Part shown: in pieces, positions 23,841-37,900 of the stretch
How positions within the stretch are numbered: the stretch's first letter is position 1
Layout of the letters: every line of letters begins with the position of its first letter
Source of the DNA: Puccinellia tenuiflora
Taxonomy: Eukaryota; Streptophyta; Magnoliopsida; Poales; Poaceae
Length of the DNA stretch: 64,000 nt
Direction of reading: 5' to 3'
Assembly (NCBI GenBank): GCA_012064385.1
Contig: QRDG01000061.1
Coordinates: 453,815-517,814, forward strand
Made by a program: the position numbers and the translations under genes
Notes under the pieces: model-generated
Seen by the model: only the letters and a program-made list of their open reading frames with translations
What the model was told of the DNA's origin: nothing
Database searches by the model: none

Positions 23841-26236
23841 CTAGAAAAGGGACCAGGCAACAGTAACTTCCAACCAAAGGCTGAATTTCTTCACACGCAT
23901 GTATTGGGTTCTTCTTTGAGATTTTTCAGCTGGAAAACATATATCACCTTCCTCACCAACACCATTCTCAAAGAGAGAAACTCTCAGGCTCCCACCATGT
24001 TCAACACAAACAACACGCCTTGATAGCTTGATAAAGCCATCCGCATCAACAGGCAATTCATCACCATCAAGACCCAGCAGTGCGATTTGGGTGTCTTCTT
24101 GAGCAGCTGTAGCAGCGTTAAGAACACCTCGAAAACCATGTGGCCATTGCCCTTCAGAGACTCGAACACTAACTGTGGCCTCAACAGACGAAAGAACAGT
24201 GTAGTGTTGCATCTCGAAGGTGCAAAGCTTGCTGGTGTACTCGATAGGATCATTGAAGGGGCTCAGGCAGTGAGTCGTGGCGAATTTGCTCAAGTATTTA
24301 TCTTCCGATTCAGTAGTACCCTTTACTTTGAGCACAACCTCCAAATATGAAGGACCGATATTGATGACAACACCCCGGGTAGGACCTGTCAGTCTTAGGT
24401 ATGAATCCTGCATGCATCAGTTAACTAATTAAGTAAACATCGTCAATAAATTTTCTTTCCTTATTAATAAGAAAAAACTGCAGTGGTGTATTCAATTCAT
24501 CCAAGGTAGACTGCAGTAGAAGATATTCAAAAGCATCCAGAGTTGAAAAAATAAAGTGTAAATGTGTCCATTGAAACATAATTTCATGTATCGAAGGGAG
24601 CTTCTATTTCAGAATTTGAATAAAGAACCTGTGAACAGCATACATAGAAAATGTAACTCAAGCACAATTTGAAATTGGAAGTAAACATTGTCAAAATAAT
24701 TAAACATCTTTTAGCTTGTGGAACCAATTAGAACAAATAACAAGTAAACTCGAGCCAAGGTAGGAGATAAACATAGCATGGCATAACGGAAACACACACA
24801 AAAAAAGAGGGAGCTTGTCTGTTGAATGCACATGTGTGTACCGAGAGTTGCATAACACAAACAATGTCATGACATATTAGAATGATTCCTTAGTGACTGA
24901 AATATCAATTATATAATTATCATCTTCAACATAACAATAATAATAGGATATTTGCAATATCAAACAAAGGAAATCACATCTAATTTGAAGACCAGCAAAT
25001 GCATTGCAAACAGTCGCATTACTTAGAGATCTTCACAAAAACTGAACCTAAGCATCATGTAAATGTGTCCCTCTTGAACTTGCCGACTTATTCATGCATG
25101 GCATTGAGATGAGATTCGGTTATTTAGCATGAAATCATCAGGCAAAGGCAACTAGCAGATTATTTTGTTTATATATAGCTAAACTCTAGTTGCGATCAAA
25201 ATTGTTGTTCAGAAACACCTGTTTTTAGTCATGATAATTTTTAGCATTGTAAAAAACATGTAGGGTATGACTAACTATTGCAGTAGTACATAAAAGTAGC
25301 TTGGTAAGGGATGTCAAATGGTAGGGATTTTCTCCCTTGGTACTGTTGTATTCTAATCCTAATTGCAGCGTTCACAAACCTGCTTATTGATAGTCTGGCA
25401 GTCCTTCCTTTGACGGTCGAAAACCATAATACGTCTGCGGTCCACCACATCGTGTACAGCGATGAAGCCGTAGACATCCAGTGGCCAGTGTAAACCGCCA
25501 GTTAGTGCTCTGATTTGCACTGAAACGATCTGCATGGTATCCCTTGGTGAAAGATGGTAAGGATAATCAGGGTCCTTCAAGTCGGCATCAGTGAAACGCA
25601 TGCAGGGGATTTCCGCTGCATCAATTGAAATCTTAGTTAGTTGCAAGAACAGTCATGGATGTATGGAGATAAAAAAAATAGATCAATCGAATTCCTTTTT
25701 GCATCTGAAGCACACAGCTCTAGCCTCCAGGGGAAGTATCAAAAAAGTCACAGAGCACAGACAGATCTCGTTCAGGTTCCATTTCACTGATCGGAACCAG
25801 CTTCAGGCATACAGATATCGTTCTCCATACAGTAATCCAAACGGTAATAGGAAAACTACAGGACCTCATCACATACAAAACCAAAATCAAGCGAAATTGG
25901 AGATGCAGCAGGACAGTAGTTTGGGGTAGCGAGCGACTTACTGACGGCGTCGAAGGGAGTGTATACGTAAAACCAGTTATCGCGAAACCTCTCCCAAGAT
26001 TCGCTGCGGAGCTTCTCCTCTTCTTCCTCGCGTTGTTGCAGCTCGTCTTCCGTGAGAGGGTTTGCAATCACTCTCATCAGCTCCTCGTACAGCTTCATGC
26101 CCCTTTCTCGTGCCGCCATTGCTGCTTCTTTCATCGCCGCCGATCTAGCAGCGTTCGCCGCCGACTCCGCCGCCGCTTTAGCCGCTACTCCCTCAGCTTT
26201 CCGAGGCCTTTTCACGGGCATCCTCTCCACTTCCAT
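23841..26236 (-). CDS. DUF6598-family protein, intact three-exon gene
   Basis: Exons on the minus strand: 26236-25942, 25615-25380 and 24407-23841, 365 codons in all. Both introns have GT/AG borders (donors GTAAGT and GTTTGT, acceptors ATGCAG) and the phases join in frame. Residues 1-98 are Ala- and charge-rich with a basic PVKRPRK cluster and a likely coiled coil. The rest matches the grass DUF6598 family: IPCMRFTDADL, a GFIAVHDVVDRRR block, LTGPTRGVV and KVKGTTESEDKYLS. The family's biochemical role is unsettled; some members have been annotated as ribosome-inactivating-like, which I cannot support here. Upstream, TATTTAGA near 26325 may serve as a TATA box. The upstream region is duplicated at 52267-52530. 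This is one of the two best host-gene candidates. Confidence 0.85.
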
Positions 26237-26850
26237 CTCCGCCTAGGATGAATCGATCGAACCTCGCCGCCCCCCGCCGATTGGATTTCTGTAACGCGAC
26301 GGAAGGAAACCCTAGATTTGATTGTCTAAATAGTCCGGGGGCAAACCGACATCGGCTGGGCTTCTTCTTTAGTCTAAGACCTGGGCTTCTTTCGTGGGCT
26401 TCTTCAGCAGACTAAGGAAAATTAAAGCCCATCAAAAAATCAAATCACAATGTTCATCACGACCAAAATGACCCAACTATTGGAATATTGTCCACTAAAT
26501 TAAACAATTTGGCTAACTATTAAAGACAAGTGGAGACGCAGTTGCTACGTTCAGCTTGATCTGGAAATGGAATGCATGGATCCGGGTCGTGGCAATACAC
26601 CGGTGACGTTTGGGCAGCTAGACCCAACGAATGCGACTCCGACGCAGCTTCCGGAGCACAATGTACGCCATGGATGGTGATTCCTAGATTTTTTTTCGAA
26701 ATGTAAGCTGAAATCTTCGGCCTCCGCACACACAACTTTTTATTATTATTAATAATAATATAAAGAACATAACCCTGTAAAGAAATGCATCCATCAACCG
26801 ACCGTAAGTCACGTTCCCGGATGTCGATAGACCTACAAACTTGATTAAGG
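26237..26850. other. Upstream region of the DUF6598 gene, duplicated in part at 52267-53930
   Basis: 26237-26480 matches 52267-52530 (gene-proximal promoter region) and 26525-26650 matches 53780-53910. The copies are now separated at the right-hand locus by an RNase H-like pseudogene and a LINE fragment. A TTATTATTATTAATAATAATA palindromic microsatellite lies at about 26741. No gene. Confidence 0.6.
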
Positions 26851-26883
26851 CACTAGTAGAAAAAGGGTTTTTCGAAAAAGAGG

Positions 26884-27075
26884 ACCGAAGCCATCAGTCC
26901 CAGTTCGGTAACAAACCGGGATCAATGCTCGGCATTGGTCCCGGTTCGAGCTGTCAGGGCACCGTGAGGCATTGGTCCCAGTTCAGTTTGGGTCATTCGT
27001 CCCGGTTCGTGTTACAAACCGGGACCAAAGCTCTGCGGCGAGCTTTAGTCCCGGTTCATGGCACGAACCGGGACG
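26884..27075 (+). repeat. Left subterminal repeats of CACTA-1
   Basis: Four or more palindromic motifs (TCCCGGTTCG paired with AACCGGGAC) just inside the CACTA end, the expected transposase-binding array. Confidence 0.8.
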
Positions 27076-27090
27076 GATGCCCCTCCCCTG

Positions 27091-27100
27091 TCTATATATG
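27091..27100 (+). promoter_or_regulatory. TATA box of the CACTA-1 transposase gene
   Basis: TCTATATATG directly after the subterminal repeats and about 330 bases before the transposase start codon. It is followed by a leader with an intron ending GTGCAG at 27424. Confidence 0.55.
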
Positions 27101-27424
27101 CACCCAGCCAGCCAGCTTTTTCTCCTCTCTTTTTTTTCTTGCTAGGAGGTGTGAGAGGTGAGTGCTAGTTTGTTTTCCTTTGCTATGCACTAGAGGTGTT
27201 CGATGAAATGCCCGAGCCACACTTACGTTCACAAAAAATGATATGAGTTGCCCGAGCCACACTTAACCTTTCTTCTCTCTCTTTTCTCCGATCGATCGAG
27301 GTTAGCAACCTTTTTTTTATCTGTAGTTGATACAAATATTGCATGTGTCGATGTACGGTAGTCATTTCACTATTCAAAATGTTATTCTAATGGTACTTAA
27401 TAAACCTAATTATATGATGTGCAG

Positions 27425-29092
27425 ATGGATGAACGGCAGCGATGGATGTACGGCAACCGACGCAGTCCCAATTTTATTGTAGGCCTGCATAAATTTCTCG
27501 TTGTGGCTGGGGCAAACAAATAGGATGGTTTTATTCCTTGTCCATGCGTGGACTGTCGGAACGTCAAGTAGCACTCTTCCTCGAGAACCCTTCAAGGCCA
27601 CCTGCTTCGGAGATGTTTCATGCCCAGCTATATTGTTGGACCAAGCACGGAGAAAGATGGGTTATGATAGAAGACAATGGAGAAGAAGAGGATGATGACA
27701 ACTATCCTATGTTCGCTGAAGAATACGGTGATACTGCGATGGAAGACAATGAAGAAGAAGGAGGCGAAGAACAACGGGCATCAGATGAGCCCGCTGATGG
27801 TCTTGGTCGGGTCATTTCTGATGCAAAGCGAGAATGCGATACGGAAAAGGAGAAGCTGAAGTTGGAGGCCATGCTAGAGGATCACAAAAAGTTGTTGTAC
27901 CCAAATTGCAAAGATGGCAGCACAAAGCTCGGTACCACACTGGAATTGTTGAAATGGAAGGCAGAGACTGGTTTATCTGACAAGGGATTTGAGAAGTTAC
28001 TGAAAATAATGAAGCCGAAGCTTCCAAAGGATAACGAATTGCCCGAGACTACGTACGAAGCAAAGAAGACTATCTGCGGTACTGAAAATAATGAAGCCGA
28101 AGCTTCCAAAGCTTCCAAAGGATTAGATGTGCAAAAGATACATGCATGCCCTAATGACTGCATCCTCTACCGCGGTGAGGAGTACGAGAATTTGGATGCA
28201 TGCCCGGTATGCACTGCACTGCGGTACAAGATCAGACAAGATGACCCTGGTGATGTTGAGGGCGATGATGAGCCCCCCAGGAAGAGGGTTCCTGCTAAGG
28301 TTATGTGGTATGATCATATAATACCACGGTTTGAAATGTCTGTTCAGAAACAAAGATCATGTCAGGTTGTTGTGATGGCACAAAGAAGAGCGTAAGAAAG
28401 ACGGGAAGTTGAGACACCCCGCCGATGGGTCGCAGTGGAGAAAAATCGAGAGAGAGTTCTCGGACTTTGCAGGTGACACAAGGAACTTATGATTTGGTCT
28501 AAGTACAGACGTCATGAATCCTTTTGGGGAGCAGAGCTGCAGTCACAGCACCTGGCCCGTGAATCTATGTATCTACCACCCTGCTCCTTGGTTGTGCATG
28601 AAGCAGAAGTTCATTATGATGCCAGTGCTCATCCAAGGCCCGAAGCAACCCGGCAACGACATTGATGTGTACCTAAGCCCATTAGTTGATGAACTTTTGT
28701 AGTTGTAGGCCAAATTAGGTGTATGTGTGTGGGATGAGCACAAATAGCTGGAATTTGACCTACGAGCGTTGATGTTCGTAACCATCAATGATTGGCCTGC
28801 TCTTAGTAACATTTCAGGACAGTCAAACAAAGGATACAACGCATGCACGCACTGTTTAGATAAGACTAAAGGTACATATTTGGAAAAATGTAAGAAGGTT
28901 GTGTACCTGGGGTGTCGTCAATTTCTTCCAAGCAATCATCCCGTAAGAAAGAAATGCAAGCATTTCAAAGGTGAGGCAGATCACCGGAAGAAGCCTAACC
29001 TCCCTGATGGTGATGATATATTTGATATGGTCAAGGACATAGAAGTAATCTTTGGAAAGGGTCCTGGCGGTCAATCTGTTCCGAAAGACGTC
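27425..29092 (+). pseudogene. TNP2-type CACTA transposase, N-terminal part (broken)
   Basis: The start codon follows an intron acceptor at 27424. The first residues (MDERQRWMYG) and the CPCVDC motif fit the transposase-associated N-terminal domain. TAG codons interrupt the frame at 27521 and 27569, a one-base loss near 27640 shifts it, and further shifts or stops occur at about 28330-28390 and 28700. Between these, conserved blocks can be read: NCKDGSTKLGTTLELL, ACPNDCILYRGEEYEN, FIMMPVLIQGPKQPGND, FVTINDWPALSN and GKGPGGQSVPKD, typical of the TNP2 catalytic region. The gene is cut by Gypsy-2 at 29093 and resumes at 39609. Confidence 0.9.
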
Positions 29093-32000
29093 TGTAGCGC
29101 CCCGACCCCGCAATTATACAAAGATGCTATGTAACCCTCAGGCTATGCTACACAATCGAAGGGCATGGGATTACCGCTCCCACGCAACACATCAATCGTG
29201 CCATTGACACTGGCATAGCTATCAATGTATAAAACAGAGATCAAGACTTGTGGAACAACTGGCACATTGCAGACTCTACGACACAAGGATCACATATAAC
29301 GAGAAGAATACAAATATTACATACAAAAGGGGTCACAGACCCAACAGTTCATCAAGTGGAAGCGAAGTAGCGTTGTCTAATACAACAAGATCCAAATATA
29401 GGGCCTAAGAGGCCTACAATAAACATTTCCCATGCCAGCTTGTTCCACGGTCCCAAGCTGCCACCTGGGAACCCCGGACTACTAGTCGACGTCCACGAAG
29501 AACCCACCTAGCTGCTCGGTGTCGTCCTCCTCTGAAATACAAATATAAAGGCAGCAAAAAGAGACTGAGTACGACGTACTCGCAAGTTTAGTAGGGCGAT
29601 ATAGACCCGATGCTGACGGAGGCTCTAAAGCTGTATAATGTAGCTAATTTGCATAAAGTTAGATTTTTCCTTTAAAAGATATAAAGGACACAAGGCATCG
29701 TCTATTCAGAATATTTTTCATAAAGGGGATAAGAGAGTAACATTTCATATTCGGTTCTCATCGAACCTACTTGTAGCCATAAACCATAAACCATCTCTCA
29801 TCTCCACCAAAGGCACTCCCTCGAATCACCCTCGAGGAAATGAACCTTTTACACACACGTTGAGTTGCAACCTTTAGCTGCCAAATTAATTAATTAAGGT
29901 TAAGGTTCTCTATGATCTCGTAATCCGTTCCCAAGGCGTCCATAACTGTGGACACGGCTTTTCGAAAAGATTAACCCTGCAGGGGTGTACTAATTTACCC
30001 ATTGGTACCGTCCGGCTAACCTGAGTGGCCCTCTTCCGGGAAGGCCAACAAGCGGGCGCGGTTAAACCTTTACCTCGCGTGTGACTATCCAAGAGTCATC
30101 AGTGGCCACAGGGCAAGTTTACCCAACCTATCTCAGCCCCTGCCCCATCGCCACGTCCTAAACACAAATCCTCACCAACAATTCCTTTTCCACTCACACG
30201 CAAATGGAAAACCGAACTAGAGGACCCTTGGATACGCCCGCACAAGTTATTCAGTTAGTAAGGCGCCCATACACCCACCAATGGCAGCACGCTCAAACCT
30301 TAGTTCTAGAGACAAGAACTCGCACTTAGGGGCAAGAGTGAGGCAAAACACCATCCCCGATGGAAACTCACCCAAGCCTTTTAAGCAAATTTTATTAAGT
30401 ACCACAAAACACCACCATGTCCGACATTCCATCACATCAACATCAACATCATGGAATTAAATCAACAGACATAAGTAGAAAATGACTAAGCATGGCTAAG
30501 CATCGCTAAGTAGAACACAATTATATCCTTATCTCCGGCCAACACATCAAACCTAGGTTTCATAGGAAGGGGTAACATGTGATGGCTCAGGGAAAAACAT
30601 GCATAAATAGGAGACTCTAACATTTGACCAAAAATTGTCATTGGAATCGCATGCAATATTATAGTGGATAAAATAAGTTTATAAAGCAATAGGATGCTAG
30701 AATGCCAAGAAGGTTAGGTTATCTCTTGCCTTGCTGCCGGGGCGTGTAGTACGGCTCGTCGGGGTAGGTAGAGAGACCCTCGACTCCGGAATCTATCGAT
30801 ACCCAAAAATAATACAAAGAACAAATAAATCACACGAGGACAAGGTGTAATGCGCAATCACATGATGACATGACAAGTTTATGCAAAGGTAACAATATTT
30901 AATTTATTTAAGAAATTAAATGGAGTTCCAATTAATTAGTACAATTATTTGGAGACAACCCCATATTTATCTTAGTGACCACCTTATTTATAAATTATTA
31001 CATTATTAGAGGAGTGGCTCAAGTATGCATGAACATGACATGAATGGTTAGGGTTTGTCCTTCCGATCATCTTGGTACCTTATTTGGAAATTTTCTGAGT
31101 ACCGAAGAATAAAATAGCGAATTAAATAATTAACTGAATTTAATTCTTTTAATCAAATTATGAATAGCATCAAATAAATATTTGTGATCATGATGTGAGG
31201 TTAGCATGGTTTGATGGCATTTGAAGTGTTGATCACTTTGATATTTTATTCATAATTTTTGGATAATCATTTAATAAGTTATGATTTTCCCAATTTGGTA
31301 TTATTTAATCCATTTTAGGAATTCATATATGAACTGCAAGAAAATAAAATCAAAAGATGATTTCAGTTTCTTTAACAGTTAGAGTTTGTTTTTCTGAGCA
31401 TTTTGGTATTTAATTTGCTATTTTAGAAACATTATTTGAAAAGATATTAAATACTCAAAATGGTTTTATTTCTAAAAAGGGAAAACATTTTCCCTGACAG
31501 GCCGGCCTCAAGCCGGCCAGGCCGGGCTGCAGGCCGGACACCAGCCCGAAGCCTCCGGCCTTTGGCTGGCCCAGACCGGGCTGGCTGGCCGTGAGGGTGG
31601 CCGAAACGTCTGGCCTAGTGCCGGCCCAGGCCGGGCACCTGCACGAGGCCTCCGGCCTCAGGCCGGCCCAGCTGGGACCGAGGCCGGGCACGCAGGGCTC
31701 GCGCGCGGCGGCGCCCGACGGGGAAATTGGCTGGCGATGACCCCGTTCCGGCGGCGCTACTTGGTTGTGCGCTGGTGCGTACGTGTGCCGAGTGAGGGCC
31801 GTGCGTGATGGGGTCGCAGCATAGAAAAGAAAATTTTTCCTACGCAACAAGCGGAATAAACCCCAAGGATCTAGATCTATTAGACGAAGGTAGCGAAGAT
31901 GAGATCCAATCTCTTACCCTTGAAGATCAACAAACGCGTTTTGTCGGTGCAGGGGTTGGCTAGTCGATCCCCGCAACTAGACTCATCTAGTCGCGAGGAG

Positions 32001-34929
32001 ATGTATTTCCTCGAAGATCCAATCCGACGAAGTGCCACAAGGGGTAGCACCCCCGCGGTATCCACACGTACGGCTCGATGTAGATCTCCGCCTTCTTGAT
32101 CCCGCAAGCAAGGTGGAGATGGCTAGATGGATCTCGACACCACGACGGTTGTGGTGGCGTTGATGGTGTAGTCTCCACGAGCAGGGCTTCGCCAAGCCAA
32201 GCAAGAGGAGAGGGAGAGGAGGGCATGGTGCAGCAGCCCTACGGCTAGGGGTGGTGCAGCAACTTTGGTGGAGGAGATGGCGGCAGCCCTACGGGGAGGG
32301 GTGGCGCCAAGGGGAGGTGGTGCGGCAGGGGAGGGGTGCGGCGGCTAGGGCAGGAGGGAGCTCCAGGGGTGCGGCAGCCCTCCCCCAGCCCCTCCTTATA
32401 TAGGTGGCCAGGGGGGCTGCGCCCCTTGCTCTCCTAGGGCCGGCGGCTGGGGAGGCTTGGTCCCCAAGCCAACCCCCTAGGGTTTTGGCCGCCCCCCACT
32501 TGGGCCTTTCAGCCCGCATGGGCCCCTTTGGGGCAGGTGGTGCGGCTGGCCCTTTAGGCCAGTCCACCACCCCTTCATGCCACGTGGGCCCCATACTCCT
32601 ATGGGCCCCACTTCTAGACTCCTCTAGAACCTTCTAGAATATTCCGATACTCTGTCGGAAAATTCCCGGAACTTTTCTGATACCTCCGGAAACCACTTTC
32701 CATATATGAATCTTATTCTCCGGACTCTTCCGGAACTCCTCGTGATGTCCGGGATCCCATACGAGACTTCAAATCACCATTCGTACATATCATCAATTAT
32801 CTCATCGAAAAACCCTAGCTACATCGGAGCGTTAAGTGTGTGACCCTACGGGTTCGAGAACATGCAGACATGATCAAATCAATAATCAATAGCGGGACCG
32901 GGATGCCCATATTGACTCCTACATATTCAACGAAGTTCCTTATCGATTGAACCACGATGCCGGAGATTCTTAATCTCGTATACGATTCCCTTTGTCTCAC
33001 CGATATTTAATTTGCCCGAGATTCGATCGTCGATATCTCCATATCTAGTTTCATCTCGTTACCTGGCAAATTCTCTTTACTCGTCCATAATATAGGATCT
33101 CCGTGATTAACACTTAATCACATGGTTGCAACCTTTCTGATGCTATATTACCGAGAGGGCCCAGAGATATATTTTCCGTCACAAGGAAGGACAAATCCCA
33201 GTCTTGATTCATGTCACCCAACAAATACCATCGGAGATACCTGAAAGCCACCTTTATAATCACCCAGTTATGAAGTGACGTTTGATGTCCACAAAGCATT
33301 CCTCCGGTAAATGGGAGTGACATAATCTCATGGTCTAAGGAAACTATACTTGGCATACTAAAAGCGTTGGCAATGAAACTTGTGTGACACGATCAATTGC
33401 AACTCTTTATTATCGGGTCTTGTCCATCACATCATTACTCCTAATGATATGACTCCGTTATCAAGTGACTGTAACAAGTCCATGGTTAGGAAACTCTAAC
33501 CATCTCTTGACTAACGAACCAGTCCGGTAGAGGCTTTACTAGGGACACCTGGTTGTTTATATTCCACACATGTATTATGTTTCCGGTTAATACAATTATA
33601 GCATGGATAATAAACTATTATCATAAACATGAATATGCTAATAAATCATTTTATTATTGCCTCTAGGGCATATTCCCAACAGTGCGGTGCGTGGGTTCGG
33701 AGGCGGAGGGGGAGGCACAGGACGACGGGTGCGTGCACGACAGGCCACGGCCACGGCGAACGGCCGGCGGCATCCGCACGGATGCGGGGATGCAGAGGGG
33801 GAGAGGGAGGGGAGAGGATGCAGGAAAGCACGCACGCGATTTCGGGACTCACCCTGGGCACTTGGGACGGTCAGCGCGGCGAGGGGTGGCCGGCGTCGAC
33901 GGAAAATTGGCCGGCGGAGCGCGGCCGAGGCGGGGAATGTCGGGGATGATTCCGTCGGCTCCGGCTCTCCTGGGCCGATTCCTCGGGGGTGGAGGAGCGG
34001 CACGGCGAGGCGGACCTAGTGGCGGCGATGGCTTCCTTCGGGGCGGCCGGAGTCAACGGGGAGCTCGACGGCGACCGAGGCGAGCTACGGCTCGATCTAG
34101 GGTTTCCAACGTCGAACAGAGAACAGGAGAGAGGGGAAAAGGGGAGAGCAGGTAGAGGGAAGCAGGTGGGCGTCCTCGGCGTGGTCCTTGACCACCAGGG
34201 AGACGCGGCAGGGCGGCATGGAGCCGCGGCATGGCGCCAGTGCGCCATGGCGCCACAGTGGCGAGGAAGAGAGAGGGAGCTGACCAGGGGGCCCGCTGTC
34301 AGTGATTTAAACATTTCTCCTTTTTATTTTTCTGATTTTTGAAAACAGTAGGTTTTATCTATTTAATTGAGCTGCTTAAGCAATTGCAGAAAATCTGGAA
34401 AAATTCAGGTGGTCCCCCTACGTCCTGAGGAAACTCCACAAAAAATGTTGAGGCAAACTAAAATGTTTTGGCCAACCTTCGTTCACAGTTTTTAATTATA
34501 GTCATTTTTGACAATTTCCAAATTGTATTTATTTGAAGCACTTAAACATTTCCAAAAATACTGAAAATATTCATGGAGGCTCTAACAATAACATTGAAGC
34601 TCCCCATGATTTTAGTTTGAATTTTTGGAATGTTTAACTTGGTTTCAAAAATAGAAATTGAATTAAGCCAATTTGAATCCTCATATTTATTCTTTAATTG
34701 ACAAAATTTGGAAATTGAGAATTTGGGGGATAAAATGCAAACTTGGAACTTCCTAAACAATTTGGAAGTCCAAGAATGAGTTGGTTGACAAGTTGAGCAA
34801 TTGTATTTGGTTTGGATGCTTGTTGGTAGTTTAGAAATAGCAATTTTTATATGCATGCCATGATGCAAACAAGGATGCAAAAGTGGAAAAATTCTTCGTA
34901 TTTTTCATTACCAAGCTGGGGCTGTTACA
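29093..34929 (-). repeat. 3' LTR of Gypsy-2 with nested solo LTR
   Basis: Starts TGTAGCGCCCCGACC and ends GCTGTTACA. About 3.96 kb once the inserted solo LTR and one copy of its target duplication are subtracted. Homologous throughout to the Gypsy-1 LTRs but clearly more divergent than those two are from each other. Confidence 0.9.
31806..33681 (-). mobile_element. Solo LTR of a BARE-1/Angela/WIS-type Copia element
   Basis: Perfect GTGCG duplications at 31801-31805 and 33682-33686. Minus-strand start TGTTGGGAATATGCCCTAG is the signature start of BARE/Angela LTRs, and the other end reads GCGACCCCATCA. At 1876 bp it matches one LTR and no internal sequence is present, so it is the product of recombination between the two LTRs of a full element. 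It sits in the GC-rich core of the Gypsy-2 LTR. Confidence 0.92.
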
Positions 34930-34969
34930 ATTCTCCCCCCCCCCCTTACAGGAATCTCGTCCCGAGATT

Positions 34970-37900
34970 CTAGGCTTGAGTGAAGAAGGTGGGGTATTCC
35001 CGACGAAGGCTAGTTTCTCGCTCCCATGTGGCTTCCTCCTCGGAATGGTTCGACCATTGAACTTTTAGGAACTTGATAGTCTTGTTGCGGGTTTTCCTCT
35101 CCGCTTCATCCAAGATGCGGATAGGATGCTCGCGATAGGTCAAATCCTCCTGAATGTCCAACGCCTCATGATCAACCCCACGGATTGGATCCTTGAAGCA
35201 ACGACAGAGTTGGGAGACATGGAATACATCATGCACATCCGGGAAGTTGGAGGGTAGCTCAAGTTGATAGGATAGATCTCCTCGCTTGGCTAGGACGATA
35301 AAAGGGCCAACATAGCGAGGTGCCAATTTGCCCTTGATTCCGAAGCGACGAACGCCACGGAGAGGAGAGACGCGAAGATAGGCCTTGTCACCAATTTCAT
35401 AGTGGACCTCTTGATGGTGCTTGTCATAGTAGCTTTTCTGCCGGGATTGAGCAGCCTTGAGATTATCCTGAATGATACGGACCTTCTCCTCGGCCTCATT
35501 GATCACATCAGGACCGAAGAGTGGCCTCTCCCCGGTTTCAGACCAATTGAGAGGAGTTCGGCATTTTCTCCCATAAAGGACCTCAAAGGGAGCCATTTGC
35601 AAACTGGCTTGGTAGCTATTGTTGTAGGAGAACTCGGCGAGGGGGAGATACTTTTCCCAACCCTTAACGAAGGAGATAACACAAGCCCGAAGCATGTCCT
35701 CAAGAACTTGGTTCACCCTCTCAGTTTGACCGTCAGTTTGAGGATGATAGGCTGTGCTGAGATTGAGACGGGTTCCCATAGCCCTATGGAAACTCTGCCA
35801 GAACCTGGATACGAATAGGCTCCCCCGGTCTGAGATGATCCTCAGTGGAACACCATGGAGAGGGACAATGCGAGCAACATACAACTCAGCCAATTGCTTT
35901 GCATCCATGTCTTCGCGAACGGGAAGGAAATGGGCTACCTTGGATAGGCGGTCAATGACGACCCAGATGGCATTATTGCCCTTTTGTGATCTTGGAAAGC
36001 CGGTGATGAAATCCATACCAACTTCATCCCATTTCCACTCAGGAACGGCTATGGGGTGAAGGGTACCAGCTGGCCTTTGATGTTCAGCTTTCACCCGGCG
36101 ACAGACGTCGCATTCAGCAACATACTCGGCGATCTCGCGCTTCATGCAAGACCACCAGAATTGACGGCGAAGATCTTGGTACATTTTGGTGCTACCCGGA
36201 TGGATAGAGAGGGGTGACTCGTGAGCTTCTGAGAGGATCAACTCTTTTGTGTTCCCACTCTTGGGCACCACTAAACGGTCACCGAAATAGACAACACCAT
36301 TATCATCAACCGAGAAACAATTTGCCTTCCCATTAGCTATCTTCTCTTTGATCTCGAGGATTTCCGCATCATTTTGCTGGGCGGCCTTGATATCATCCTC
36401 GAGAGTGGATTTGATCTCGAGGTTAGCTAGATATCCGGAGGGAACAATCTCCAGATTTAACCGGGCAAATTCCTCGTGGAGAGCCGGTTGTGCCTTTTCA
36501 ACCATCACGGTGTTGCAATAGGCCTTGCGACTCAAAGCATCGGCCACGACATTGGCCTTGCCGGGCTGATAGTTGAGGGTCACATCATAGTCTTTTATTA
36601 ATTCCAACCATCTTCTCTGCCTCAAGTTCAGATCCGGCTGGGTGAAGAGATATTTCAGACTTTGATGATCAGAATAGATCTCGCATCGGTTGCCCAACAG
36701 GTAGGGCCTCCATTGCTTCAGAGCATGAACCACGGCGGCAAGCTCTAAATCATGAGTTGGATAATTTTGCTCATGTGGCTTGAGTTGACGGGAAGCATAA
36801 GCGACAACATGGCCTTCTTGCATCAAAACACAGCCCAAACCTTGGAGTGATGCATCACAATAGACGACAAAGTCCTTGTTGGTGTCAGGAAGGACAAGCA
36901 CCGGGGTGGTAGTGAGCTTGACCTTGAGAGTTTGGAAGCTCTCTTCTGCTTTGTCTGACCACACAATTTGTCTGTTCTTCTTGAGGAGGTCAGTCAATGC
37001 CTTGGCTATTTTGGAAAAGCCTTCGATGAATCGGCGGTAATAACCCGCCAATCCAAGGAAGCTTCGGATATCTTTGGCGGACTTGGGAGTTGGCCAATCC
37101 AGGATTGCCTGAATCTTGTCTGGTATCACCGCTACTCCGGCAGCTGACACCACATGACCGAGAAAAATGAGCTCCTTTAGCCAAAACTCACACTTGGAGA
37201 ACTTGGCATAGAGGCGGTGGTCTCGAAGCTTGGTCAGGACAAGTCGAAGATGCTCAGCATGTTCGTCTTCGGTTTTGGAGTAGACCAAGATGTCATCAAT
37301 GTAAATTATGACAAACTTATCGAGGTACTCGTGGAAGACGGAGTTCATCAGCCTCATGAATGTAGCCGGAGCATTTGTGAGGCCGAAGGACATGACGGTG
37401 TACTCATATAGGCCATAGTGAGTAGTGAAAGCCGTCTTTGGAATATCCTCCTTTCGGATTTTAATCTGATGGTAGCCTGACCTCAGATCCATCTTGGAGA
37501 ATACCGTTGCACCAGCTAGTTGATCGAATAGGTCAGTTATTCGAGGAATTGGATACTTGTTCTTGATGGTCACCGCATTCAAAGGGCGGTAGTCAACAAC
37601 CAGCCGAGGAACATTTGTATCCCTCTTCTTGACAAAGATGACCGGGCAGCCCCAAGGTGAGCTACTCGGTCGGATGAATTCTTTTTCCAGCAGCTCATCA
37701 AGTTGCTTCTTCAATTCGGTTAGCTCTTCCGTTGGCATGCGGTAGGGCCTTTTGGAAATTGGGGCGGTTCCCGGAACCAACTCAATCACAAACTCCACAC
37801 TGCGATCAGGTGGCGTGCCGGGCAATTCCTCCGGAAAAACATCGGGGAAATCACACACCACAGCGACTTCATGCATTCCAGGCGGTGTTGTTCCCTCCAG

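Noticed and set aside
31806..33681. Possible full Copia element
   Set aside because: Only one LTR is present between perfect target duplications, so it is a solo LTR.
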